DNA from: Ketobacter alkanivorans
GTDB taxonomy: Bacteria; Pseudomonadota; Gammaproteobacteria; Pseudomonadales; Ketobacteraceae
DNA length: 64,000 bases
Assembly (NCBI RefSeq): GCF_002863865.1
Contig: NZ_CP022684.1
Coordinates: 496,001-560,000 of the forward strand
Direction of reading: 5' to 3'
The notes below the pieces were generated by a model, which was not told where the DNA came from, did no database searches, and saw only the letters and a list, made by a program, of their open reading frames with translations. Positions 37,436 to 46,564 of the stretch are shown here, piece by piece. Position 1 is the stretch's first letter; every line of letters starts with the position of its first letter. The translations under genes were made by a program, and so were the position numbers.

Positions 37436-38254
37436 CTAATCGCGTCCTCTGCACATTAAACCTGATACATCCTTAAATCGCTCATCGCAAGCCGTCACAT
37501 CGCGGGAGCCAGAGGATTTGGTTGTCCCATCTGACTTTTTCCGGCTGCTGGATCTTGGTGGCGGTGAGAATTGCCAACGAACACCGGCCATGAGTGAAGA
37601 TGCTTCGAACCAGCTGTACGAAGATCCGTCCGACGCACTGTATTCAGCCTGCTGAGAAAAGTATTCTCCGTAAATAAACAGATCCTCAGTAAGTCTATAC
37701 TCCATCCCTACAGAGAAGAACAGATCGTTATCGTCTTCGGTGTCACTATATTTAGACGTAAGTTCTTCGTACTGATCCCCATTCAGAAAAACCTCATCTT
37801 CATAGGTATATTGGAATTCCCATGAAGAAATCCCTAATTTAGCAAACGCGGACAATCGATCGCCAAATGGTATAGATCCCCTTAGAGATATACCTGTTGT
37901 GGTGGTACGTCCAGACATGGCGGTGATATAGAGTTCCGGTCCGCTTCCGCTCATGATGGTCTCACTAAGCTCGCTCTCCACCTCTCCGAAATCTACATAA
38001 TTTAATTCGACTGACAAATACCTGGGTATTAATTCCCAGCCACCGAAAACCCCAAAGCCCACAGCAGTGTCATCGAACTCATTATCTAAATCAGGATCAA
38101 CAAATAGATCTTCAAGAGAGCCATAGGAAGAGTAGCCAACGCCACCGCCGACATAGAAACGACCATCCGAGAAAGCCCCCGCACATACATTGGAGGTGTG
38201 AATCACACCGAGCGCTGCAACCACCGCCGGAAGAATGAACCGAAGAATCCCCAT
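37436..38254 (-). CDS. Outer-membrane beta-barrel protein, OmpA/porin-like
   Basis: The 272-residue protein has a signal peptide (to about VCAG, residue 26) and starts its mature part with FYVGGGVGYSSYG, typical of 8-stranded outer-membrane barrels. Repeated alternating strands follow (FGVFGGWEL, YLSVELNYVDFGEVE, FFSVGMEYRLTEDLFIYGEYF), and the barrel ends in LMAGVRWQF. A basic, Ser-rich tail with two Cys (TACDERFKD, LMCRGRD) extends beyond the barrel and is unusual. I start at the ATG at 38254; a GTG four codons earlier (38266) is possible, and neither has a strong ribosome site. The gene is alone between two terminators. The function cannot be narrowed. Confidence 0.82.
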   Translation of the reverse strand: MGILRFILPAVVAALGVIHTSNVCAGAFSDGRFYVGGGVGYSSYGSLEDLFVDPDLDNEFDDTAVGFGVFGGWELIPRYLSVELNYVDFGEVESELSETIMSGSGPELYITAMSGRTTTTGISLRGSIPFGDRLSAFAKLGISSWEFQYTYEDEVFLNGDQYEELTSKYSDTEDDNDLFFSVGMEYRLTEDLFIYGEYFSQQAEYSASDGSSYSWFEASSLMAGVRWQFSPPPRSSSRKKSDGTTKSSGSRDVTACDERFKDVSGLMCRGRD

Positions 38255-38288
38255 AAACCAACCCACTTATTATTATGAATATATAGGC

Positions 38289-38316
38289 AAAAAAAAGCCC
38301 GGCTAAAGCCGAGCTT
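38289..38316 (-). terminator. Terminator of the etfBA operon
   Basis: On the minus strand AAGCTCGGCT pairs with AGCCGGGCTT (one G-U pair) across a 2-base gap, followed by eight T. It lies 24 bases after the etfA stop. The G-U pair becomes A-C on the plus strand, so this terminator works for the leftward transcript. Confidence 0.9.
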
Positions 38317-38339
38317 CTTTTTTAACTCGTATTGACTGC

Positions 38340-39269
38340 TTAAACAAGCTTTTCCAATTCAGGAACCGCTTCAAACAAGTCAGCAACCAAACCGTAATCA
38401 GCAACCTGGAAAATAGGTGCTTCTTCGTCTTTGTTGATTGCTACGATTACTTTACTGTCTTTCATACCGGCCAGATGCTGGATCGCACCGGAAATGCCTA
38501 CAGCGATGTACAACTGTGGTGCAACAATTTTACCGGTTTGGCCAACCTGCATGTCATTAGGTACAAAACCAGCATCGACCGCAGCACGAGATGCGCCAAC
38601 AGCAGCACCCAACTTATCTGCCACTTTGTACAGCATTTCAAAGTTGTCGCCATTCTGCATACCGCGACCACCAGACACTACAATTTTAGCAGCAGTCAGC
38701 TCAGGACGATCGCTCTTCGCAAGCTCTTCGCCCACGAATGAGGACACACCAGCATCTTTCGCTACAGACAGGGCTTCTACCGCAGCAGAACCACCTTCAG
38801 CGGCCACTGGATCAAAAGCAGTACCACGAACGGTCATTACATTCGTTGCTTGTGTGCTTTCAACAGTAGCAATGGCGTTACCAGCGTATATCGGGCGCTG
38901 GAACGTTGTGGCATTAACCACGCCAGAGATCTCAGAGATCATCTGGACATCCAATAATGCTGCAACGCGGGGCAGGAAGTTCTTACCGATTGACGTGGCA
39001 GGAGCAAGAATGTGGCTATAGCCCTTTCCTACTTCAGCAACCAGCTCAGCAACATTCTCAGCCAGCTGATGTGCATAAGCCGCATCGTCTGCAACCAGTA
39101 CTTTAGAAACACCAGCGATCTTCGCAGCCGCTTCAGCAGCAGCGCCACAACCAGAACCAGCAACCAACACAACAATGTCGCCGCCGATTTTCTGAGCTGC
39201 CGCTACAGTGTTCAGGGTAACACCTTTCAAACTGGCATTATCGTGTTCTGCATAGACTAATACGCTCAT
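38340..39269 (-). CDS. etfA: Electron transfer flavoprotein alpha subunit
   Basis: The 309-residue protein matches the ETF alpha/FixB family in length and layout. The N-terminal domain ([16 protein letters not shown]) precedes the FAD domain with [45 protein letters not shown] and [36 protein letters not shown]. With EtfB it carries electrons from acyl-CoA dehydrogenases, such as isovaleryl-CoA dehydrogenase LiuA in this window, to ETF-ubiquinone oxidoreductase. Its ATG overlaps the etfB stop by one base (TAATG), showing tight coupling. A strong terminator follows. Confidence 0.98.
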   Translation of the reverse strand: MSVLVYAEHDNASLKGVTLNTVAAAQKIGGDIVVLVAGSGCGAAAEAAAKIAGVSKVLVADDAAYAHQLAENVAELVAEVGKGYSHILAPATSIGKNFLPRVAALLDVQMISEISGVVNATTFQRPIYAGNAIATVESTQATNVMTVRGTAFDPVAAEGGSAAVEALSVAKDAGVSSFVGEELAKSDRPELTAAKIVVSGGRGMQNGDNFEMLYKVADKLGAAVGASRAAVDAGFVPNDMQVGQTGKIVAPQLYIAVGISGAIQHLAGMKDSKVIVAINKDEEAPIFQVADYGLVADLFEAVPELEKLV

Positions 39270-40015
39270 TAGATCACCTTCGCTTCGTTTTTCAGCTTGT
39301 CAACCAACTCTGCAACGTCGGCCACTTTAACACCCGCTTGACGCTCCGCAGGCGGCTCAACCTTCAAGGTTTTAACCAGAGGACTAACATCTACGCCAAA
39401 ATCGCCGGGAGACTTGATATCAAGCGGCTTTTTCTTGGCTTTCATGATGTTTGGAAGGGAAGCATAACGAGGTTCGTTAAGACGCAGGTCTGTAGTAACA
39501 ACCGCTGGCAATTTCAGATCAACAGTTTGCAGACCGCCATCGATTTCGCGGGTAACTTTAACGGAGCCATCAGCTACATTCACTTCAGAAGCGAAAGTGC
39601 CTTGACCCATACCAGCCAGAGCAGCCAACATCTGGCCAGTCTGATTGTTATCTCCATCAATTGCCTGTTTACCCATAATCACCAGTTCAGGCTTCTCTTG
39701 ATCAACAATGGCTTTGAGCAGTTTTGCAACAGCCAGTGGCTGTGCGTCTGCAGCTTCAACCAGAATACCGCGATCTGCACCCAGCGCTAGAGCAGTACGA
39801 ATTTGCTCCTGAGCTTCTTTAGGACCTACGGCCACCGCAACAATCTCGGTAGCAACCCCCTTCTCTTTTAAACGAACAGCTTCTTCAACAGCGATTTCGC
39901 AGAAGGGGTTCATGGCCATCTTGACGTTAGTCAGGTCGACGCCGCTGTTATCAGCAGCCACTCGTACCTTAACGTTGTAGTCAACAACTCGTTTGACAGC
40001 AACAAGAACCTTCAT
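39269..40015 (-). CDS. etfB: Electron transfer flavoprotein beta subunit
   Basis: The 248-residue protein has the ETF beta/FixA features: [19 protein letters not shown] at the start, [26 protein letters not shown] and the AMP-binding stretch [20 protein letters not shown]. It forms the soluble heterodimer with EtfA that accepts electrons from acyl-CoA dehydrogenases. GAGGG lies five bases before the ATG. It is the first gene of etfBA and is preceded by a long non-coding stretch holding a 17-bp palindrome. Confidence 0.98.
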   Translation of the reverse strand: MKVLVAVKRVVDYNVKVRVAADNSGVDLTNVKMAMNPFCEIAVEEAVRLKEKGVATEIVAVAVGPKEAQEQIRTALALGADRGILVEAADAQPLAVAKLLKAIVDQEKPELVIMGKQAIDGDNNQTGQMLAALAGMGQGTFASEVNVADGSVKVTREIDGGLQTVDLKLPAVVTTDLRLNEPRYASLPNIMKAKKKPLDIKSPGDFGVDVSPLVKTLKVEPPAERQAGVKVADVAELVDKLKNEAKVI

Positions 40016-40512
40016 GGAACCCTCGGCTTTATATATAGAATGTGGATTTAGGGTGTCGGCAAGAAACGATTAAATTTTGAGCTAACACCATGCGATCGTC
40101 ATGAGCATGAAATAGATTCAAAACTCCGACCGCCCTTGTTAAAAGCGCGTGGTATCTTGCCGCTTTATCAAAGACAGGTCAATAGCAAATCAGGCCCGGC
40201 CAGCGGTCTAAGATGTCAATAATGCAAACTGCATTAGGATGAATTGCTTCTCATAAATCAGCGACTTACCCTATCTCACCCTACCGGCCCATCGCCATGG
40301 ATACACCAAAAGAGTGGCAAAATTTGCTGAGGTCGTCAATTTTAGTTATTCCCATATCAGTAATGAATTTATCGAGTTATAACTTAAATGAAATAACTTA
40401 CACTTACGCGGGGCCACCTGCTATCCAGGTGTGAGCGAATCACATCAAAGCCTAATCAAATAAGCCAAAAAGCGGCAACTTGAACAAATTTGACCAACAG
40501 GAGTACGTTTGG
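40016..40512. other. 497-base non-coding region between etfB and the chalcone-isomerase-like gene
   Basis: This divergent intergenic region contains no credible gene. It holds the palindrome at 40220-40236 and a short 6-bp hairpin (CACCTG/CAGGTG) at 40415-40431. The right half is AT-rich. Promoters for both flanking genes are expected, but I could not pick convincing hexamer pairs. Confidence 0.65.
40220..40236. promoter_or_regulatory. 17-bp palindrome upstream of etfB
   Basis: TAATGCA and TGCATTA are perfect reverse complements around AAC, about 205 bases before the etfB start. The size and symmetry suit a dimeric repressor site, but the regulator is unknown and the distance from etfB is large. 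Confidence 0.35.
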
Positions 40513-41082
40513 ATGAAGAAATTTGCAACACTAATCACAGGGATCATGCTGAGTCTCAACGCGTTTTCGCTTGATATCGGCGGCATTAATATGCCTGAAT
40601 CCATCACATCAAACGACAATACCGAGCTACAACTAAACGGGGCTGGCATCCGAGAAAAATGGTTCATGGATCTATATGTTGGCGGCTTGTATTTAGCAGC
40701 CAAACAACAGGACGCTGCGGCAATTCTATCCGCGGATGAGCCTATGGCCATCCGCTTGCACATGGTCTCCGATTTGATCACCAGCGAAAAAATGACCAGC
40801 GCCACGATTGAAGGGTTTGAACACGCCACAAATGGTGAAACCAAGCCCCTCCAGACAGAAATTGAAACATTTTTATCAAGTTTTGCTGAACCGATAAAAG
40901 CTGGTGACATTTTCGACTTTTACTACCAGCCCGGTAAAGGTATTGCCATCCTGAAAAATGGGGTCATCGCCCAATCCATAAACAGTGGAATTGAGTTTAA
41001 AAAAGCGCTATTCGGCATATGGATTTCAGATCAGCCTGCCCAGAAATCGTTGCGGAAAGAAATGCTCGGCCAAGAAAGCTGA
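40513..41082 (+). CDS. Chalcone isomerase-like periplasmic protein
   Basis: The 189-residue protein has a signal peptide (MKKFATLITGIMLSLNAFS) and a mature domain resembling the bacterial chalcone-isomerase-like family (LQLNGAGIREKWFMDLYVGGLYL, then a helix with ITSEKMTSATIEGFEHA, and FDFYYQPGKGIAILKNG). Members share the fold with fatty-acid-binding and chalcone isomerase proteins, but most have no known activity. The start at 40513 is favoured because AGGAG lies nine bases upstream; the frame continues to 40480. A hairpin follows the gene. A lipid-binding role is an inference from the fold. Confidence 0.85.
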   Translation: MKKFATLITGIMLSLNAFSLDIGGINMPESITSNDNTELQLNGAGIREKWFMDLYVGGLYLAAKQQDAAAILSADEPMAIRLHMVSDLITSEKMTSATIEGFEHATNGETKPLQTEIETFLSSFAEPIKAGDIFDFYYQPGKGIAILKNGVIAQSINSGIEFKKALFGIWISDQPAQKSLRKEMLGQES

Positions 41083-41091
41083 TTACGAAAC

Positions 41092-41119
41092 GGCACATGA
41101 GCATCGAGCCTCATGTGCC
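41092..41119 (+). terminator. Hairpin after the chalcone-isomerase-like gene
   Basis: A 10-bp stem (GGCACATGAG with CTCATGTGCC) and an 8-base loop begin nine bases after the stop. No T-run follows, so it could be a terminator of limited strength or an mRNA 3' end. Confidence 0.55.
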
Positions 41120-41232
41120 TGATTCCACGGGGCTAGCACGCCTTGTCTTAATATATTCACAGAACGGTCACCTACAAGAAACAGTCACTCCATAGAGTCA
41201 GCATCGAGGTTTCACATACTGCGGAGGCCAAG

Positions 41233-42021
41233 ATGCTTCAGAACCAAACAGCCACCTCTCATAAGGCAGACTTTTCTGGTAGACCGGGAATATTTGCAGA
41301 ATTCATCACTACCGAACAACAAATCCGCATGGCGCAAAAAATGCGATACGATGTATTCTGTGAGGAATACAACGTTCAGCTGCCGGTAAACATGATATGG
41401 AACGGCCAGCCCATTGATGTGGATGAACTGGATGATCATTGCTTACATTTAGTGGTGCGAAACCAGAATAACCATGAAATTATCGGCTATACACGAGTCC
41501 TAACCTGTGATTTGGCTAAGCGATTCGGGCGTTACTATTCCAGTCATGAATTCGACATCAGCAACATCATTAATCGCCCTGGTCGCTTCCTGGAAATAGG
41601 CAGAACCTGCATTCACCCTGAACATCGTAATGGGGCTACCATCGCAGTACTGTGGGCTCACCTTGCGAAATTCATGCAAGAGAACGATTACCAATATCTA
41701 TTCGGTTGCGCCAGTGTTTCCCTGGATGATGGCGGCAATACACTCGCTGCCCTAATGCCAGTAATCACACAAAAATACCTTGCAGATGACGAATACAGGG
41801 TGACGCCACGAGTACCCTGTACTTTGCGCAAAGCCAAACCTGATACAAAGGCGACACTCCCTCCTCTGCTTAAAGCCTACACTCGGATGGGTGCTAGAAT
41901 ATGCGGTGAGGCCTGTTGGGATCCTGATTTTAATGTGGCAGACCTGTTTGTGCTGCTGGACATCAACCAGGTTGCTAATCGCTACGCTCGACACTTCCTA
42001 AAAGATCGGGAAGCGGCATGA
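41233..42021 (+). CDS. olsB: L-ornithine N-alpha-acyltransferase (ornithine lipid synthesis)
   Basis: The 262-residue GNAT-type protein resembles OlsB, which transfers a 3-hydroxyacyl group from ACP to ornithine to make lyso-ornithine lipid. Conserved stretches are MRYDVFCEEYNV, GRTCIHPEHRNGATIAVLW, FGCASVSLDDGG, and the C-terminal block LPPLLKAYTRMGARICGEACWDPDFNVADLFVLLD ending in RYARHFL, which is characteristic of OlsB. GGAGG lies five bases before the ATG, a strong site. The stop overlaps the next ATG (ATGA), and that gene encodes the second acyltransferase, which strongly supports the pathway. The family is also annotated as hemolysin-like or exosortase-associated acyltransferase, but the olsA neighbour argues against those. 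Confidence 0.9.
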   Translation: MLQNQTATSHKADFSGRPGIFAEFITTEQQIRMAQKMRYDVFCEEYNVQLPVNMIWNGQPIDVDELDDHCLHLVVRNQNNHEIIGYTRVLTCDLAKRFGRYYSSHEFDISNIINRPGRFLEIGRTCIHPEHRNGATIAVLWAHLAKFMQENDYQYLFGCASVSLDDGGNTLAALMPVITQKYLADDEYRVTPRVPCTLRKAKPDTKATLPPLLKAYTRMGARICGEACWDPDFNVADLFVLLDINQVANRYARHFLKDREAA

Positions 42022-42854
42022 CTCGAAAGATATATGCATCTGCCCGCCTGCTTTTACATATTCTGGCGGGCGTCGTTCTACTGGCATTGACCGGCGCTAT
42101 CTGGAACAACAAAACCCAGCTGGTTAAATCCACTAAACAATGGTGGCTCGCTCGTATGGTTCATTTGCTTGGCATCAATGTGAACATACATGGACAGATG
42201 CCTATGCCGACAAACAGTAAGGGAATTTTATACGTCAGCAATCACGTCTCATGGATAGACATCCCCCTCATTGGCGGTCTTTCTCAGCTTAACTTTCTAT
42301 CAAAAGCAGAAGTACGCTCGTGGCCTCTCATCGGTAAACTGGCCGAAGGAACGGGAACCCTATTTATAAAACGGGGATCGGGAGACGCCGCGCGGGTGTC
42401 CGAATCAATAGCCCGCTATTTGGATGATGGAAGATCAGTATTGTTCTTTCCAGAAGGAACCACATCCGACGGTAAGACTGTACGTAAATTTCACAGCAAA
42501 CTATTTAAAGCAGCCCACCACACCACAGTCAACGTCTGCCCTATAGCGATCCATTATCATTTTGATCAAAGTGAGATACCATCATCGGGTAATCCAATAG
42601 CATTTATTGATGAGGATGAATTTACAGAACATCTCTGGAGGGTTCTGGGCTTACCCAAGGTTTCCGCAACGGTGGAGTTTTTGCCGGTGCGCTCTGCACC
42701 CTCAGGCAATCTGGAAGTATTCGTACGTGGGTTACGATCAGAAATCAACGAAGCACTGCAACAGCTACAGAGGAAGACTAGTACCAATATTCAATGGCCT
42801 GATGCATCCACTCACGACGGTCAACGGGATGAGGCAACCAGTTTTTATAGCTAG
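42018..42854 (+). CDS. olsA: Lyso-ornithine lipid O-acyltransferase, PlsC family
   Basis: The 278-residue protein has an N-terminal membrane helix (residues 9-29) and the PlsC signature: His76 and Asp81 in NHVSWID, GTLFIKRG and FFPEGTTSDG. With OlsB immediately upstream and overlapping by four bases, the likely reaction is acylation of the 3-hydroxyl of lyso-ornithine lipid at the inner membrane. Some OlsA proteins also act on lysophosphatidate. The last 77 bases overlap, on the opposite strand, the end of the M14 peptidase gene. Confidence 0.9.
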   Translation: MTRKIYASARLLLHILAGVVLLALTGAIWNNKTQLVKSTKQWWLARMVHLLGINVNIHGQMPMPTNSKGILYVSNHVSWIDIPLIGGLSQLNFLSKAEVRSWPLIGKLAEGTGTLFIKRGSGDAARVSESIARYLDDGRSVLFFPEGTTSDGKTVRKFHSKLFKAAHHTTVNVCPIAIHYHFDQSEIPSSGNPIAFIDEDEFTEHLWRVLGLPKVSATVEFLPVRSAPSGNLEVFVRGLRSEINEALQQLQRKTSTNIQWPDASTHDGQRDEATSFYS

Positions 42855-43812
42855 CAGTGGCTCGTATCAGAAACTCCATCAAACACTGATGCCTACGCAA
42901 TACTCGTTCATGACGGTGAGGCAAAACAGGATTAAATACCCCCAAAGCATTGAAAAGCTGTAATGGGTTTTTCTTTACCCACAACCATGAGCCCATCTCT
43001 AAGGTTAAGGGTAAATAGGTGCCTTTCCGTTTGTGCAGGGTTTCCCGATAGACGTAATCCCAAAGATCACCGTGTGTCGTATAGTTTCGAGACTGGGGTT
43101 CAATCAGGTAAAAACTAAATGTCGGATGGGTGCGCCGGAACAGCAATCTAAGCGCAAACATCTCACCGATATCATCGAACGGATCAGGTGTGAATGCATA
43201 TGGAAACCAAACCTGATCCTGATGCCCAAACCCAGAATGACAATCCAACGAGATCACAAACCTAGAGTCTGCAACAACATTCTCAACCAACTGCAGCAGC
43301 GCCGCTGATTCGCGTTGCATCGGGTCACCTTTGCGGCCACGATACCAAGGGATATGACTACTCATACGCTGCCCCCCCAGAAGAAAGGGAACCTTGCCCA
43401 TCGCTTCAATAGGCGCGTTACGCATCAAATCAACACCATTCCCATTGCTGCGCGTTCGCTTTAACATACCAACTGGATTAACTAAAGGAACAAACAATAG
43501 CCTCACATCTTTCAACAGGGAATGGAGGCTCTCATCCCAGTCCATCCTGTTAAATATGGTGTTCATAAACGACAATATGACCTGAGTACCAATTCGCTCC
43601 ACACCATGCACTCCCCCGGTAAAAATCACTACCGGAGCGTCAGGTTTTGTACTTCCTGTTTCAAAACAATAGAGAGGTAAACATTCTTCACCGCACTCAA
43701 CAGCGGACAGAGTATTCACCCTGGCGGGCAAATCGGCTTGTTCAAGCCAGCGATCCATTTGGTAAAGTTCAGGTAGGCCTTTAAGTACACGGTCTGAACG
43801 GATTAATGTCAA
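42778..43812 (-). CDS. M14-family zinc carboxypeptidase-like protein
   Basis: The 344-residue cytoplasmic protein (no signal peptide) has the M14 zinc site: His and Glu in GGVHGVE, an Asn-Arg type substrate motif in GVDLMRN, a third ligand in DCHSG, and a late Glu in LEMGS that could be catalytic. Family members trim C-terminal residues from peptides or deacylate related amides; the substrate here is unknown. The only in-frame start giving a full N-terminus is a TTG at 43812, supported by GGAG ten bases upstream; the next ATG is at 43758. The 3' end overlaps olsA by 77 bases in antisense orientation, so the two transcripts collide. Confidence 0.82.
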   Translation of the reverse strand: MTLIRSDRVLKGLPELYQMDRWLEQADLPARVNTLSAVECGEECLPLYCFETGSTKPDAPVVIFTGGVHGVERIGTQVILSFMNTIFNRMDWDESLHSLLKDVRLLFVPLVNPVGMLKRTRSNGNGVDLMRNAPIEAMGKVPFLLGGQRMSSHIPWYRGRKGDPMQRESAALLQLVENVVADSRFVISLDCHSGFGHQDQVWFPYAFTPDPFDDIGEMFALRLLFRRTHPTFSFYLIEPQSRNYTTHGDLWDYVYRETLHKRKGTYLPLTLEMGSWLWVKKNPLQLFNALGVFNPVLPHRHERVLRRHQCLMEFLIRATASYKNWLPHPVDRREWMHQAIEYWY

Positions 43813-43882
43813 CGGTGCAAAGCTCCAAGTCTATTAATGCAACCGTTTTATAACATAAACATTACAGAAACATGACGTCAGC

Positions 43883-44536
43883 CTAACTCATAGGCAACCG
43901 AGGCAAACCTGTGGCATCACAGCCATGATTAGGGCAATACCCTAGTGGATTTTTTGCCAGATACTGCTGATGATACGCCTCAGCATAATAGAATTTAAAT
44001 GTACTGATAATTTCTGTAGTGCTTGCATCCAGGCCGCGATCAGATAACACGCCATCGTAAGCCGCCTTTGCCTGTTCTGCTTGTCGTTGTTGCTCTGAGG
44101 TTGTCACATAAATGCCAGATCGGTACTGAGTACCTACATCATTACCCTGACGCATGCCCTGACAAGGGTTGTGATTTTCCCAGAAGAGCTTCATCAAGCA
44201 GGAATAAGATATCTCATTTGGCCAATAAATCACTTTTACGATCTCGTTGTGACCGGTCATTCCGCTGCATACTTCTTCGTAGGTTGGATTTGGGGTGAAT
44301 CCGGCACCATATCCCACGGCGGTGCAATATACACCCTTAACACTCCAAAACAGTTTCTCGGCTCCCCAAAAGCAACCCATACCGAAGTAGGCAACTTCAG
44401 TATCGCTTGGATAAGGCTCAACTAATGGTTTATCTAATACTGCATGGTTATTTGACAGATGGACAGAGGTTGCTCTACCAGGCAGGGCAACGTCGGGTGA
44501 AGGTAAACTCTGCCTATATTTATGGAATTTCATCAT
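43883..44536 (-). CDS. msrA: Peptide methionine-S-sulfoxide reductase
   Basis: The 217-residue protein has the MsrA catalytic motif GCFWG with Cys55, followed by [21 protein letters not shown] and [26 protein letters not shown], and a late Cys pair (GYCPNHGC) suited to recycling the disulfide. It reduces the S-epimer of methionine sulfoxide in proteins. I start at the first ATG of an ATGATG pair (44536); a longer frame to 44590 would begin with TTG. It lies just after aacS on the same strand with about 60 bases between, so it may be read from the end of the liu operon. Confidence 0.95.
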   Translation of the reverse strand: MMKFHKYRQSLPSPDVALPGRATSVHLSNNHAVLDKPLVEPYPSDTEVAYFGMGCFWGAEKLFWSVKGVYCTAVGYGAGFTPNPTYEEVCSGMTGHNEIVKVIYWPNEISYSCLMKLFWENHNPCQGMRQGNDVGTQYRSGIYVTTSEQQRQAEQAKAAYDGVLSDRGLDASTTEIISTFKFYYAEAYHQQYLAKNPLGYCPNHGCDATGLPRLPMS

Positions 44537-44594
44537 ATCCAACCAACTTCCCGACGTTAACTTATTAATAACATATAAAAACAATGACAATTAA

Positions 44595-46562
44595 TCAGCT
44601 CTGCAATACTGGTAAGTTCCTAAAAAGCGCTAGAGATTCAGGGTTCGCCAGTGCATCCGTATTATTGACACACTCATTGTGCACAACTTTCCTGACCGCG
44701 AGCTCTGCTATCTTACCACTAATGGTTCTTGGTATATCATCAACCTGAACAATCTTTGCGGGAACATGCCGTGGTGTAGTGTTACCCCTAATTGTAGATT
44801 TTATCAAGTTAATACGATCTTCATCCAGGTTTTCGTCTTCACCCAACTTTACAAACAATATTACACGTACATCATCCTGCCATTCCTGCCCTATCACTAC
44901 GCTATCAACAACGAAATCCAATTGCTCAACCTGCCGATAAATTTCCGCTGTTCCTATTCTAACACCGCCGGGATTCAATACTGCATCAGAACGGCCATAG
45001 ATAATCATACTTCCGCGATCTGTAATTTCGCCATAGTCGCCATGCGCCCAAACGCCTTCGAAACGCTCAAAGTAGGCGGCACTAAACTTAGTGCCATCTG
45101 GGTCATTCCAAAATCCTATGGGGCAAGAAGGAAACGCGTTAACACAAACCAACTCACCTTTCTGATTTACGACACTTGTGCCGTTATCATCGAATATACG
45201 CACATCCATGCCAAGTCCAACACACTGCAGCTCACCGCTTACAACCGGAAGGATCGGATTGCCCAACGCGAAACAACTGATAATATCAGTTCCCCCTGAA
45301 ATTGAAGACAAGCAAATATCAGATTTCACATCACGATACACATAATCAAAGCTTTCAGGGGCCAACGGCGAGCCTGTTGAGAATATCGCCCTCAACTGAT
45401 CCAATTTATGGGTGTTCCGCGGTTTGATGCCCGCCTTTTCCAGGGCAGATATATATTTGGCACTTGTACCAAAAAGACTGATATTTTCTTCATCTATCAT
45501 ATCAATCAAAGAGGCAGCGGCTGGATGAAAAGGAGAACCATCAAATAGCACAAGCGTTGCCCCACTCGCCAACCCGCTTATCAACCAATTCCACATCATC
45601 CAACCGCAGGTTGTAAAATAGAAAAGAACATCACTGGCTTTTAGGTCAGCATGCAGTACGTGTTCTTTTCTATGTTGCAGCAACGTTCCACCGGCAGAGT
45701 GGACAATACATTTCGGAACGCCGGTGGTACCAGATGAGTACATGATATATAGAGGGTGCAAAAATCCGAGGTGTGCGAAATCAATTTCACCGTTGGCGTT
45801 AGACTGCTCTATCTCATTATAGAAATCTACGCCTGTGATAGGTATTGCATTTGAATCGAGCTCTAGAAATGGAACTATCACCGTAGTTTTTATAGAAGAT
45901 ATTCTCTTTTGTACCAGCTGAACTCGATCCAATATAGAAATAGCCTTACCCGCGTAGAAGTAGCCATCAACTGTCAGCAAAAACACCGGTTCTATTTGCT
46001 CAAAACGATCAACTATACCGTTGATGCCAAAATCTGGTGAACACGAACTCCAGATTGCACCCATACTACTTGCGGCGAGCATTCCAACCACGGTTTCTAT
46101 GCAATTGGGCATCACCGCTACGACTCGGTCACCTGCTGAAACGCCTTGTTCACGCATATATTTAGCCATTCGAAATACACGTTGATATAGCTCGCTATAC
46201 GTGACACTGTCACGGCGACCATTCTCACCACGAAACACCAATGCTGCTTTCTTCGACAACTGATCGTCATGAGCTGATGCCAAAAGGTTCTCCGCAAAGT
46301 TAAGCCGAGAATTGGGAAACCAGTTGGCTCCTGACACTCTTAACGGATCATCAACGACCGGAGTCAGATCCCCTTCAATCCTCACACCACAGAAATCAAT
46401 GATGGATAACCAAAACTGCTCAGTTTGGTCGCAGCTCCAGCGATGTAATTCTGCATATTCGTGAAAATCTGTGCCATAACATCGATTCACATACTGTATG
46501 AAGCAATCTATGTTAGTAGCCTTGATCCAGTCACCTTCCGGTTGCCACAACACTCTACCCAC
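44595..46562 (-). CDS. aacS: Acetoacetyl-CoA synthetase
   Basis: The 655-residue acyl-adenylate-forming enzyme has the phosphate loop YSSGTTGVPKCIVH, FTTCGWMMWNW, the AACS-type stretch SSISGGTDIISCF and a C-terminal domain ending in RTISGKIAELAVRK with the adenylation Lys. It activates acetoacetate to acetoacetyl-CoA, which can then be thiolysed. The start is a GTG two bases after the liuD stop, with GAGGA seven bases upstream. It is the last gene of the liu operon, where it handles the acetoacetate produced by leucine breakdown. HMG-CoA lyase, expected in this position in Pseudomonas, is absent from the window. Confidence 0.95.
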   Translation of the reverse strand: MGRVLWQPEGDWIKATNIDCFIQYVNRCYGTDFHEYAELHRWSCDQTEQFWLSIIDFCGVRIEGDLTPVVDDPLRVSGANWFPNSRLNFAENLLASAHDDQLSKKAALVFRGENGRRDSVTYSELYQRVFRMAKYMREQGVSAGDRVVAVMPNCIETVVGMLAASSMGAIWSSCSPDFGINGIVDRFEQIEPVFLLTVDGYFYAGKAISILDRVQLVQKRISSIKTTVIVPFLELDSNAIPITGVDFYNEIEQSNANGEIDFAHLGFLHPLYIMYSSGTTGVPKCIVHSAGGTLLQHRKEHVLHADLKASDVLFYFTTCGWMMWNWLISGLASGATLVLFDGSPFHPAAASLIDMIDEENISLFGTSAKYISALEKAGIKPRNTHKLDQLRAIFSTGSPLAPESFDYVYRDVKSDICLSSISGGTDIISCFALGNPILPVVSGELQCVGLGMDVRIFDDNGTSVVNQKGELVCVNAFPSCPIGFWNDPDGTKFSAAYFERFEGVWAHGDYGEITDRGSMIIYGRSDAVLNPGGVRIGTAEIYRQVEQLDFVVDSVVIGQEWQDDVRVILFVKLGEDENLDEDRINLIKSTIRGNTTPRHVPAKIVQVDDIPRTISGKIAELAVRKVVHNECVNNTDALANPESLALFRNLPVLQS

Positions 46563-46564
46563 AG

